From: Tritrichomonas foetus
Lineage: Eukaryota; Parabasalia; Tritrichomonadida; Tritrichomonadidae
Direction of reading: 5' to 3'
Length of the DNA stretch: 42,961 bases
Assembly (NCBI GenBank): GCA_001839685.1
Contig: MLAK01000865.1
Span: 10,741 to 53,701, forward strand
Shown in pieces: positions 31,061 to 40,602 of this stretch. A program made the translations under genes and the position numbers. Below the pieces are notes generated by a model. The model did no database searches and was not told the DNA's origin. It saw only the letters and a list, made by a program, of their open reading frames with translations. Positions within the stretch are counted from its first letter, which is position 1, and each line of letters starts with the position of its first letter.

Positions 31061-31513
31061 ATGTCGCAAATTGATGATGTATGCGAAATTGATGTCCCGG
31101 ATCGTGGTCCGCCGGCAGGGGGAAGGAGCCAGAGGCGCTCCAAGGACGCCCCTGCCGATTATCGGACATTCGAAATAATGATCCGGGATCTCGATTGCCA
31201 GATTTTCAAGAAGCTGAGCGAGAAGGACTCCATCCTCAAAAAGGTCCAGGAAAAAGAGAAGAGAGAGGAGGTCCTGGGAAAAGAGATCCTCGATTTGCTT
31301 TTTCAAATCGCGGATCTCAAATCGAATGAAGCCAAGCATTCTCGGCTTCAATCCAAATTCAAATCTCTCCTGGACGACTTCGAAAAGAAGAGAAGAGAAA
31401 AAGCCGAAGTCGTCCAGGAGAACCAGGACCTCCAAGAAGAAATCATGGACCTTGGGATGAAGCTTGAGGAGGCGATGAGTCAGAAGATCCGGAAGATTGC
31501 CAAGATGGATTGA
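31061..31513 (+). CDS. coiled-coil ORF in a GC-rich hairpin segment
   Basis: ATG at 31061, TGA at 31511-31513, 150 codons. After a short acidic then Pro/Gly/Arg-rich head (PDRGPPAGGRSQRRS), the rest is a continuous coiled coil (for example EVLGKEILDLLFQIADLKS and VVQENQDLQEEIMDLGMKLE). Base composition is far more GC-rich than anything else between 26 and 35 kb. The same bases form many perfect inverted repeats, and the stop codon lies inside a 16-bp hairpin. About 170 bp upstream is a polypyrimidine stretch with the repeat CACTTTTCATCTTTCGCCTT. Function unknown; the DNA or RNA fold may matter as much as the protein. Confidence 0.5.
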   Translation: MSQIDDVCEIDVPDRGPPAGGRSQRRSKDAPADYRTFEIMIRDLDCQIFKKLSEKDSILKKVQEKEKREEVLGKEILDLLFQIADLKSNEAKHSRLQSKFKSLLDDFEKKRREKAEVVQENQDLQEEIMDLGMKLEEAMSQKIRKIAKMD

Positions 31514-31812
31514 GATAATCGAAAGATTATCTCAATCCATCTAAATCCTCGATAGCGCCCCGTGGAGGTGCTCTCAATTGACGACTTCCTCCAGAATCTT
31601 TAAAAGCGAGGATTCCGGATCGAGCAGGGTTTCCTGGATTCGGAATCCGAGCACGAGATTCATGAGGACAAGGATCCGAAGCAGGATCAAAAGGTACAAG
31701 AGTAAACAATGAATTATTCATCATCTGATGATCTCGTCGATGATGAGATGGACCAGATCTCCGAGAGATCTGGATCCTAGACTGAGCCTTAGTGAGATCA
31801 TCAGATGATGAA
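31096..31812. other. nested hairpin-rich segment
   Basis: Inverted repeats seen by eye: 31096-31103/31181-31188 (8 bp) enclosing 31113-31121/31149-31157 (9 bp); 31241-31248/31446-31453 (8 bp) enclosing 31267-31277/31423-31433 (11 bp), which encloses 31283-31296/31305-31318 (13 of 14), 31327-31333/31344-31350 (7 bp) and 31366-31382/31405-31421 (17 bp); 31505-31520/31525-31540 (16 bp); 31544-31551/31607-31614 (8 bp); 31610-31617/31641-31648 (8 bp); and 31717-31735/31794-31812 (19 bp) enclosing 31753-31761/31765-31773 (9 bp). The nesting resembles a branched RNA fold. Confidence 0.75.
31505..31540. terminator. 16-bp hairpin with GAAA loop over the stop codon
   Basis: Perfect 16-bp stem and a GAAA (GNRA-type) tetraloop; the TGA of the coiled-coil ORF lies in the left arm. 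Could protect or define the transcript end. Role inferred. Confidence 0.6.
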
Positions 31813-31814
31813 AT

Positions 31815-31936
31815 ATGATTGAAAGATCAGATGATAGAGACTTGAAATATGATTGAAACCAAACATGATTAAGAGTTGATAGAGACTTGATATAGAATTG
31901 ATATAGAATTGATAGAGAATTGATAGAGACTTGAAT
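31815..31936. repeat. short direct repeats (GATAGAGACTTG / ATAGAATTG)
   Basis: Imperfect tandem arrangement of GATAGAGACTTGA and GATATAGAATT units between the hairpin segment and the minus-strand ORF. Confidence 0.65.
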
Positions 31937-31953
31937 AAAACCTTTTTTTATAA

Positions 31954-32850
31954 CTAAACCATTACTCTTTTGTCGTTATGAATTAAAGTTAAGAATACAT
32001 CTAAGTCTAAGTCCAAAATCCTAATTGGTTTTTTACCATCGATACTAGTCCAGATATAGAAATCAATGGAATTGAAGTTATACTCATAGAACTTACTAGG
32101 CTTCATATAAAATTCATTAAGGATACCTAAGAAATTATTACGAGAGTTATTACAAAACGAAGCGTGAACAAAGGCATTCTGTCTATCCCAAACATTATCA
32201 AAGCGAAGAGTCCAAATCTATTTATCCTCATTGGGAGTAAAGTCCCAATTTTGACAAGTGTCTACATTGCCACAAACAATATTGAAGTTTCGATACTGTA
32301 CATAGTATATACTTGTTAATGCAGGACATTTGATTGAACATGTTTTGATGGCGAGAACAAAACCATGTATTTGAAACGACACACCATATTTATCATAGGT
32401 AGCATACATTTTAGCCTTGTAGTTAGCTTTGTCTCCTTCTTTATATTCTCACAATGAGTTGAACTTTTGACATATGACATTTAACATAACATAGATATGA
32501 TACCCAGGGGTAATGTTAATCATTACACTGTTGGGTTGATTATTTAAACGTGCTTGACAGTATAACCAATAGATCTTACTTCTCCCTTTTATTTGATGTA
32601 AACCAATAGACTTGTTATTCAAATTGTCATTAAACCAACTTTACGGGAACTTAAAACAATATCGACCACTACCATCTATGAGAGCTTTCTCGGGGTCGTT
32701 GTCATCATAAAACATTTGGTCTGTTGTATAAAACTCTTCTACGGCATATCTAGGAGTTGAAGCTGGGTCTCTATCAGCAAGAACATACTGAATTGTTGAT
32801 TGAGTACTTACGCCGGTATTGGCGTTAAAGTTTGGAGGTACTTTAAGCAT
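31954..32850 (-). pseudogene. 298-codon ORF with three in-frame stops, capsid-like or unknown
   Basis: ATG at 32850 (MLKVPPNFNANTG). The frame stays open in coding style to TAG 31954-31956 with no frameshift, but has TAA at 32641-32643, TGA at 32449-32451 and TAG at 32218-32220. The translation is beta-rich with many aromatics and N (for example SWFNDNLNNKSIGLHQIKGR and SVMINITPGYHIYVMLNV), as in small jelly-roll structural proteins, but no family is recognised. It follows the 67-codon ORF by 37 bp, suggesting one transcription unit running inward from the right TIR. Each stop is one transition away from CAA/CAG or TGG. Confidence 0.55.
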
Positions 32851-32887
32851 CTTTACTATGACTAAAAATAATAGTTGTTTGTAAGGT

Positions 32888-33091
32888 TTAAACCGATTGT
32901 TCTGGTTCAGGGTCAGGGAAAACAGATTGTTCTAGTTTGACGACTCTTTGATTGAGACTTTCAACAGTTGAATTGGTAAGCGCTAGGTCAGTTGTCAATT
33001 TTGTAATGGAAGTATTGTGTGAGTCTTTTGTTGCCTTGTTCTCTAGTACCTTCTTTTCCAACGCGTAGAACTTAACATTGAGTTCGTTCAT
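32888..33091 (-). CDS. 67-aa coiled-coil protein next to the right TIR
   Basis: ATG at 33091, only 15 bp inside the TIR edge. Heptad helix (LNVKFYALEKKVLENK, then LTNSTVESLNQRVVKLEQ) followed by an acidic, Pro-rich tail. Similar in style to trimerising necks of fibre proteins. Function unknown. Likely first gene of the minus-strand unit. Confidence 0.5.
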   Translation of the reverse strand: MNELNVKFYALEKKVLENKATKDSHNTSITKLTTDLALTNSTVESLNQRVVKLEQSVFPDPEPEQSV

Positions 33092-33105
33092 TTGTATATA
33101 TATAC

Positions 33106-33241
33106 TTGATCAGGTTGGATCACTGGATCACTGGTTCAGTAAAGTTTAAAATAAAGTTTCATTATATTAGTAGTTATAACTACTATATTAGACGAACCGA
33201 GAGGGAGGGTGCGGAGCGCGCGCGAGTGAGAGTGAGTTTTT
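33106..33241. repeat. right TIR of the 2.7-kb element
   Basis: Longer than the left copy by a duplicated GTGATCCA unit and by a 21-nt insert containing the palindrome GTAGTTATAACTAC flanked by TAATATA on both sides. Confidence 0.75.
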
Positions 33242-33533
33242 TTTTAAATAGAAATAAAAAATGATTTATTTAAAGTTTATTTAATTTTATGCTTACATAC
33301 AAGAACTCTCAATTGGCGTATATAATGTATACTAACTAATATATCTAAAAATAAGAAAATCTGGAAAATTAAAAAATAATTATCGAAATATTAATTTAGT
33401 AGAAATGTTGAAAATGATTTTTATTGAATTAAATGACTCCTTTGCATAGAATAAATAAATATTATTCAGTAACAAGAAGGAAAAATTGAAGAGAAGAATT
33501 GTTTTATGTACGTTAAGAAAGTTATTTCTATTT

Positions 33534-34095
33534 ATGGATCCTCTTCCAGTTCCATCTTTAGCCAGATGTCTAGCAATTTATGGACTGGATGATGGACAGT
33601 ATATTTACAGAACCCTTTTAGCAGCTCAATTTCGATCAGCTGATAGGCTGAAGAAACAAATAGAATTATTGAAATCCATAGGTCCAATGATTACTGTTCG
33701 GTTAATTGGTTTATTAATGAATCTGAGTACAAGCCAATATTATAAAGCAATAAATTCAGAAGAAGTTTGCAGTTATATGGCATCAGGAACGCCGTCTCGA
33801 CGACTTTTAACGATGAAGAAGAAGACAACATAGTTCATTTTAATAAAGAGAGACAATTAACAAATGATTTTTGTTCTGGAAAAGACTTTATGTCCAGATG
33901 AAGTATAAAGAAAAAACGGGGGAAGATCTCGTGATAAGTCGCGAGTGGCTACAATTATTTGTCAGAAGGCATTCTGAGGAGATTCAAAAAGTTAAAGCAG
34001 ATACACTAGACGAACAAAGGGGGAACATTTCTTTGGATGAAGTTGACCAATATATCGCAGGAGAAAAAGATAAGCAATTAACTTTTTTTTTTTAA
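33534..34095 (+). pseudogene. truncated pogo-like transposase, N-terminal part
   Basis: Starts MDPLPVPSLARCLAIYG and continues through FRSADRLKKQIELLK and TSQYYKA, then SREWLQLFVRRHSEEIQKVK and ISLDEVDQYI, which parallel the same segments of the 20422-21743 gene. Frame changes occur near 33805 and 33897. Similarity stops at about 34060, before the first catalytic Asp, and no TIRs were found. An older, truncated relative. Confidence 0.75.
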
Positions 34096-35758
34096 TGATT
34101 TATTATTTTATTTTTTAAATTAATTACGGAATTTGTGTTTTGTAAAAATGGAGTCATTTGAGGTGAAAAGTGGGCTTAGCTGATCAGGTAATCAACCACT
34201 TTTTTATACTGACTGACGAGGCACTTTTTTCAATTGGAGGGGATTTCTTATCGTCCTTTCATGGAACCCATCTGAGAAAATGCTCCAACTGAGCAACAAT
34301 TCGCTCTTCTAATTATTTATCTAAATTTGATATGATTACATTCATTTGAATATGACGAATGCGTTTGAAAAATGATGTAAATATCATAAACTGGATTTTC
34401 TTGAATGCTCCATCATTTTTACCCATATTTCATGATTTCCAAATAGACATGCTTATACGTAGATTTTATTTTGAATTCATCAAATGGAAACTGCTATTTA
34501 TCGATGTGTGGATCAGATGAGCATTCTCTTATGAAATTGAATGTTATTTATGAAGTGAAAGAATTGGATTTTAATACATCATGATAAATGACATTATTAA
34601 TGCATTTAAATTCGCATTATGCATCTCATTCAGGAAATCGATTTTTAATCATTAAATTTTAATCACACAAATATTAGCAATCTAACAGAAATGTCTAATA
34701 TGAATTATCATCAAATTATCTCGTTCGAAAAATATTCCTTTTTTTTGTATTTCCATGTGGAAATCATTTTAAAATTTTCTTTAAATTATTGAAGTATGAA
34801 ATCGAACTGACTTTTTACTCACGCGCAATTATCCAATTGGATCCTAGGAAAACATAATTTCATCAATTATCTCTGGCTTTTATTTTGATATAAATAATCC
34901 ATCTTCAATTAATGATAGAAAGGAGCTTAGAATTTCGAAATACCTTGAGATTTAGCGATTATGGAGAAGATTCTAATTCTTGAACAGTTAACATTTCCAC
35001 TTTTTCAATAAATAACAATCAAATGAGATATTCAGAATTCTTTGAAATTTCTTCAATACAATTTTGTGGAATTGAGAAGAATATTTAAAGATTTTAAAAT
35101 ATGATTATCTTGCTTGTTTGATTTGTATAAATTTTGTTTTTTATATATTTCTCTTCATTTTGCCTATTAATTATAAGAAAATTAGGGATATCGCATTTTA
35201 CAGTCCTCTAAGGAAATAATCATGATGAATTAATATTGCAATATTGGTGAATATTATTCACTGAATAATACGTTAGGCGCCGTTAAATCATTTATTTGTT
35301 CTATATATTCACATTTAGCGAATAAATTCCAATATATACTCTAAAAATATAATTATTATCTATATATCTATTATTTCTATAATTTTTATATATAGAAGTT
35401 GCGAATATCACAAGATAATTCCGTATTAGAATTAAGTTTTGATTGTCTCCTTTCATAAAAAATTGTGAGCAGCACGTTTTTAGCTTGCTGTGGAAATTCA
35501 TTGAAAAAGTTAATTCACATAATTGGCTGAATAAATTGTATCAATTTCTTTCAGATGAAAAATTAGGCTTTTCAAAGAAAAAGAATTTCTCCATAGTCAA
35601 AAATTGAAGTATTCCTCAATTTCTATTTACACATAATAAACTGAATAGATGTGTACAAAGTTTGTATACATCTAACTGAATTCGTTGAGGGAAAAATTCT
35701 ATTCAGTCCAACAATCGCAAAATTTGAGAAATAACGGCTTAATGATTCATTTTTAAGA
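34096..35758. other. gene-free AT-rich region
   Basis: 1.66 kb with no coding frame or repeat that I can support. Confidence 0.5.
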
Positions 35759-36025
35759 ATGGGAGAAGAAAGCTCATCATCATCATCATCAAGCTCATCA
35801 TCATCATCATCAAAGAAAGAGCAACAAGAACAGAAGGAAGAGGAAAAGAAGGAAGAAGAAAAGAAGGAGGAAAAGAAGGAAGAAGAAAAGAAGGAAGAAA
35901 AGAAGAAAGAAGAAAAGAAGGAAGAAAAGAAGAAGGAAGAGGCCAAGGAAGATGAGGCCAAAGACAAAAAGAAAGAAGAAGAAAAGAAGAAGGAAGGAAA
36001 AAGCTCATGCTGCCTCCTTATCTAA
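35759..36025 (+). CDS. charged single-helix protein with C-terminal CaaX box
   Basis: The 88-residue protein has three parts. Residues 5-18 are a run of Ser. About 19-80 are almost entirely Glu and Lys in a KKEEEKKEEKKE pattern, expected to form a rigid stand-alone alpha helix (ER/K type). The end is GKSSCCLLI, whose last four residues CLLI form a CaaX box; Ile at the end favours geranylgeranylation, and the extra Cys could be palmitoylated. It would be a rod tethered by its C-terminus to a membrane. No known family. The Ser run is encoded by TCA repeats and the Lys/Glu part by purines, so slippage can change length. Confidence 0.65.
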   Translation: MGEESSSSSSSSSSSSSSKKEQQEQKEEEKKEEEKKEEKKEEEKKEEKKKEEKKEEKKKEEAKEDEAKDKKKEEEKKKEGKSSCCLLI

Positions 36026-36344
36026 GCGAATATAATAAATATTGATTAAGTTTATCCTTAACCAAAAGTCTATTTAAATTCATTATTTTCATTAGTTTGA
36101 TCGCTCTGGGAATGATTCAGGTCAAAATATTTAAGTTTTATCAAAATTCTTTATTCATAAAAATTAACCATTCATTATTGAATAAATCATTCTGAAAATC
36201 ATTTGTATTTCATTTGGTTAATAAAATGTCATATTTAATTCAAGAATTCTTTTCGGTTCCAGGCATGATTGATTTCGAATATTAAAAAAATTTAATTTTC
36301 AGTTTTTTGGTAAAATAAAATAATAGGTATCATATAATGTATAT
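36026..36344. other. convergent spacer
   Basis: 319 bp, AT-rich, between the CaaX-protein and APC7 gene ends; nothing recognised. Confidence 0.5.
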
Positions 36345-37841
36345 TTAAAAAGACAAACCTTCTTCTTCGGTTTCGAAATCAGAATCGTTTTCTCGAATCA
36401 TTGATTCAAGTTGATCCAGCAGTTCTCTTGCTCTTTCATTAGCTGGATCGATTCTAGAAGCTGTATTTACATATTCTATTGCTTTTGTGAACTCTCTCTT
36501 ATATCCGTAAATTTCACCGAGTTTCATGAAATAGTAGAAATCTTGTTGTTGTTCTCTAAATTCTCTCAAAATTCTTTCAGCTCCATCAAAATCTTCATCT
36601 TTCAATTTCATGTCAATTAATGCAGTTAATGCGTCTGCATAATCGGGCGCTTTTTCAAGGGCCTTCTTTAATATTTCAACTGCTCGTTGAGGATCCCTAT
36701 TCCTTAGTGCAATTCCCAGTAGTGTCAGCGAGACAGTACCGTGCTCAGACTCGTAAGGATACAAGTGAAGCGCCTTTATAGCAAAAGATTCAGCTGTACT
36801 GAATTCTTCAAGTTGGCAATGACACAACACGAGTTCTCTAAAACTATCAATACCTTCATGAATTTGGTGTGCTTTTGTAAAAGCTGTAAGTGCTTTTTTA
36901 TAATCGGTTCGACGAATTCTGAGTTCACCATGTCTCATAAAGCCTCTTCTCGAGTTTCTATCAAGCAACAGAGCCTTCCTAGTGCTTTGAAGAGCGCGTT
37001 GGTGGTCTCCTGAGAATTCAAGAAGGTGAGAAAAGGCAAGCCAGGCATTTGCATTATTCTCATCAGAATTTAATGCATATGAAACAAGTTGATTTAATTC
37101 ATCAATCTTCCTGAGGGTTTTAAAACGTGCTGCTCTGAGATCAACAATATCGAGTTCATCATTTGGAATGAGTGAAGCAGTACTATCAAAAAGTGTCATT
37201 TGATTACTTTCCCATGCATTCAAACAAATCTGATTGAGGACACAAATTGGTAATGAAATGTTATTTGTCAGATTCTCAGTAAAGCATTCAATTGCTTTCT
37301 TGAATTCGGAGTTCGCGGAATATTGAAGAGATTGGATATATACTTTGGCCATTCCGGGGGGAATCAATGCCATAATATCGTTGATTGGGGCACCAACAAA
37401 GAGCAAATCTTCAACTAATTCAATAGCCATTGGATATATTTTCAGAACTTCCATCAAATGATGAATCGCTGGATGGTTTGGCGAATGTGATGCATCTTGG
37501 AGAATGTAAGCTTTTGCAGCAAGGACATGAAGTTTTGGGGTTAAAACTCGATTAACAAGGTGTGGGAGTAAGGCTGCACATTTTGATGCAGCATTGCTCA
37601 TATTTAAATAGCAAGTAAATCGTAATTCTATAATTTCATTCATTTCTTCTTCTGTTCTTGCATTTCTATCGATAGTATCAAGAATTTTGACAGCTGTGTG
37701 ATACTTTCGTAATTCTGTTAACGCGCGCGCTCGTGTAATTAAAACTCGGGTGCTTGGATGTGGAACAAATGATGAAAGCATGTCAACTGAGCGAAAAAGT
37801 CCCAGTTTCATTAATGGGGTAAGTTGATCTGGAGGATTCAT
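36345..37841 (-). CDS. APC7: anaphase-promoting complex subunit 7 (TPR protein)
   Basis: The 498-residue protein is made almost wholly of tetratricopeptide repeats. The N-terminal LGLFRSVDMLSSFV and RARALTELRKYHTAVKILD, the mid-region AWLAFSHLLEFSGDHQRALQSTRKALLLD, and the late TLLGIALRNRDPQRAVEILKKALEKAPDYADAL parallel APC7 in order, and the protein ends with the same kind of acidic tail (NDSDFETEEE). APC7 is a homodimeric scaffold in the TPR lobe of the APC/C ubiquitin ligase that controls mitotic exit. Length is slightly below the animal protein. The stop is in TTTTAAATA, overlapping the TAAA signal. Other TPR subunits (APC3, APC8) are possible but fit less well. It is divergent from the 38112 gene across 270 bp. 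Confidence 0.8.
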   Translation of the reverse strand: MNPPDQLTPLMKLGLFRSVDMLSSFVPHPSTRVLITRARALTELRKYHTAVKILDTIDRNARTEEEMNEIIELRFTCYLNMSNAASKCAALLPHLVNRVLTPKLHVLAAKAYILQDASHSPNHPAIHHLMEVLKIYPMAIELVEDLLFVGAPINDIMALIPPGMAKVYIQSLQYSANSEFKKAIECFTENLTNNISLPICVLNQICLNAWESNQMTLFDSTASLIPNDELDIVDLRAARFKTLRKIDELNQLVSYALNSDENNANAWLAFSHLLEFSGDHQRALQSTRKALLLDRNSRRGFMRHGELRIRRTDYKKALTAFTKAHQIHEGIDSFRELVLCHCQLEEFSTAESFAIKALHLYPYESEHGTVSLTLLGIALRNRDPQRAVEILKKALEKAPDYADALTALIDMKLKDEDFDGAERILREFREQQQDFYYFMKLGEIYGYKREFTKAIEYVNTASRIDPANERARELLDQLESMIRENDSDFETEEEGLSF

Positions 37842-38111
37842 CTGGAAATTTGAAACGGCAATATAAGAAACCTTTCAAAAATAAATTTCTGTAAATATAA
37901 GAATATCTTCAGTAATACTAAATTTCAATCTTATATTTCCCTATTTATCATATCAAAATATCATAAAATATCTAAAATAAGATTTTAATATGAATATATT
38001 GCATAAATATTTGTATAAGCTCGCGATTAAAAAATGAGATTTTTCATATAACATTACATGGAAAACGATCATTTTGCCTTTAATTATTTGGTTTCGATTA
38101 TTTATCTTTGA

Positions 38112-38408
38112 ATGGATTTTGCTCCATCCTTTGATGTTTCGTGGGATGCACCTGCTGCCCCAACACCCAAACCAGCGCCAGTTCAAGTTCAGCCAGCTAT
38201 TCAAAAACCAAAACTCGACGCATTTGGAGTTGACGAAGCTTTCGCCAATTTTCAACCAAATTTTTCGACAGAAGTTGAACAACAAAAACTAATACAACCA
38301 GATCCAGTTCCACCGATCAATGATATCTCCAATACGGCAGCAGCACAGATTTTTAGCGATTTTTGTAAGAATAAATTTGGTTTCACACCTGTTTTTAATC
38401 AGAAATAA
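38112..38408 (+). CDS. small Pro-rich protein with Phe motifs
   Basis: 98 residues, unrecognised. The N-terminal half is disordered and proline/alanine-rich (DAPAAPTPKPAPVQVQP). Short motifs around Phe and Trp (FDVSWDAP, LDAFGVDEAFANFQPNF) resemble the DxF/WxxF-type peptides that bind clathrin adaptors. The end (AAQIFSDFCKNKFGF) may be a short helix. An accessory endocytic protein is one guess. Stop is TAAATAAAT, overlapping the poly(A) signal. Divergent from APC7; co-regulation is possible but not shown. Confidence 0.6.
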   Translation: MDFAPSFDVSWDAPAAPTPKPAPVQVQPAIQKPKLDAFGVDEAFANFQPNFSTEVEQQKLIQPDPVPPINDISNTAAAQIFSDFCKNKFGFTPVFNQK

Positions 38409-38705
38409 ATAAATTAAGATACTAGTAATTTTTCTTTATATTTTTTAATAGAAATTATCTATTCATGGCTAAAATGTTTTCACTTCAGAATGATTGAGAT
38501 TCGAAATTTGACCAATTATGTTAGAGAAAAAAATTCTAAAAATAAAAAAAAAAAGCACGAGTAACTAGTTAAGGTGTAAATACTGCTTTTTGACAATAGA
38601 TTAATGATTTTTTGATTCAGGAAAAAAAAAAGACGATTTTTGATCAAAAGTCGTCAATTTTGTGTCTAAACCGTTTCCAGATTTTGGAATTTGGCAAAAT
38701 AATTC
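38409..38705. other. spacer with a short inverted repeat
   Basis: 297 bp. An imperfect inverted repeat (GACGATTTTT, then AAAAGTCGTC) lies at about 38632-38655. No gene. Confidence 0.5.
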
Positions 38706-40378
38706 ATGTTTCTCTTCAATAATGCTTTAAAAAGATGTGCAGATGCTAATCTTAAAAAGGATTTAATTATTAAGATCGGTGAAGATATATTTCAATGTTC
38801 AAAATCAGTTGGTTGTTTTATTTCACCGAAAATATCACGTCTTCTATTGAATGATCCAACGATTGAAGAAGTCGAATTATTTTTTGCAAAAGATAGTCAT
38901 ATTCAAACATTTATTAATAAATCAACCAATTCTAATCACATGAATCACACAAACCACACGAATCACACAAACCACACAAATCACAGAGTTGAACCAAATT
39001 TTTCATCATTTTTTTGTGATTTTTTGAATGGTGACATTCTTTCACATTTTCCTTCAACATTCGAAAAATATTCTACAATTTTTAAACATAATTCTTATAA
39101 TCAAAATAAACATGATAATAAATATAATAAATATAATCAAGATAATAAAAATAATAGAAATAATAAATATAATAAATATACAGAAAATAATACTTTGAAT
39201 GATAATATATCATTCAATGATTTAATCATCGAATTGGGTTCTTTGTTAGATAATCCAGATTTTTATCAATATTCATTTGAAGAAGAGAAAGAATCAACCG
39301 AAATCACACTTGAAAATGTTTTTTCAAGAATCAAAGGAAATAAACAATTTGAACTTTCGAATGAGAAAGAATTTTCATATTTATCAGAACATTTTTATTT
39401 GATTGAATTATTAATTAATGAAGNAACATCAGAAATTTATGAAGAAACTAATGTAAAAATGAATCAGAAAATGAATTGGAAAATGAATGAAAAAATCAAA
39501 GAAGAAATCAATGAAATGAAAGAAAGATTTGATTTAAATGATTTTGAAATCATTTTATCAAATGAAAATTTGAAAATTTTTAATGAAGATTCATTTTTCA
39601 ATTTTGTTTTTTCAATCATCACAAAACGAGGTGAAACATTTGAATCACTTTTTGATTATATTGAATATCAATATTTAAATTCATCCTCGATGCAAAAATT
39701 CATTTCTTATTTTGAAAACAAATCCTCATATTCTCTAAATTCTTTAAATTCTTCATATTCTTCAAATTCGTCTATGAATCAAGTTTCAAGAATTTCACCA
39801 TTTTCAGAATTTCATCCACGTTGTTTTCATCACTTTCACGTCGACTTCTTTTAGAAGTTCAACCAACACAGGAGAATTCACGTGCAAAAATCGTGAATAT
39901 TATTTCTTATTTAACAAAACAAACAGGTGGTAATATTGTCACTAATAAAACTATTTCAGTTGAAATATCATCAGTTGAGAAAGGAAGTATTGAAAATATC
40001 TTTGATGATAATTTTACTTCTGCTTTTCGATTAAATGATCGACCAAATGGATTTATCTTAATCGATTTCCAGAAATATCGTGTTCACATTGAAAAATATT
40101 CATTTTCAGTTCCTTGCAGTGATTTATGTAATGGCCGTCCTAAATCATGGAGTATTGAAGTATCAAATGATAAAATGAATTGGTATGAAATCTCATCTAT
40201 TTCTAATGATGATTATTTCATTGATTATTCACGTCAAAAAACCTTTGAATGTAATCATGAAATCAATGGTCTATTCCGTTATGTTCGAATTAATGAAAAA
40301 TTATCACAAGATAATTCACACGAATTTTTGCTATCATCAATTGAACTTATTGGCCATTTAGGAAAATTAAATTCTTAA
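38706..40378 (+). CDS. BTB-like/discoidin-domain protein, split by one frameshift
   Basis: Two overlapping frames together form one trichomonad-type gene. The first (38706-39854) starts MFLFNNALKRCADAN and has a BTB-like head (IKIGEDIFQCSKSVGCFISPKISR) found in a large trichomonad family, Asn/Lys low-complexity inserts (including an NHT repeat at 38936-38984), and acidic helices. The second (to 40378) has an F5/8 type C domain: FILIDFQKYRVHIEKYSFSV, PKSWSIEVSND, MNWYEISSI, FRYVRINE and LLSSIELIGHLGKL. The join is at about 39812-39822, where frame 0 ends in DFF-stop and frame 2 reads LFSSLSRRLLLEVQ. One base lost or gained explains it. It may be a consensus error (an N lies at 39424) or a recent mutation. 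Intracellular scaffold role is assumed. Confidence 0.75.
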
Positions 40379-40602
40379 AATTTGAAACTGTTACATTCAT
40401 TACATGTACTATCTTTTTTCTTCTTCTATCTTTTTTTGTTGATTCATCATTGTATTTTTTAAATCACTTGTCCGATTTTTATTTGAATGCTTTACATAAA
40501 AATTTCTGTTGGCCCTGATTTTGCTTGACCAAGATCTATCTTATTCAATTTTTCCATGATTGAATTGAAATTTTGATATCACGAATTAATAAATAGATAG
40601 AA

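Larger units (their letters stand above)
30530..33245. mobile_element. 2.7-kb TIR element (possible Maverick derivative)
   Basis: Ends are inverted repeats of about 107 bp (30533-30640) and 136 bp (33106-33241), beginning AAAAAACTCACTCTCACTC on each strand. The hexamer AAATAG flanks both sides (30524-30529, 33246-33251), a candidate 6-bp target duplication as made by Maverick-type integrases; a few bases at the left end do not fit. Inside are a coiled-coil ORF (plus), a broken 298-codon ORF and a 67-codon ORF (minus). No polymerase, integrase or ATPase fits in 2.7 kb, so it would be non-autonomous. Confidence 0.65.

Noticed and set aside
35739..36008. Minus-strand frames rich in Ser, Phe and Leu opposite the CaaX protein
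   Set aside because: Complement of purine-rich Lys/Glu codons; the plus frame has a sensible start and CaaX end.
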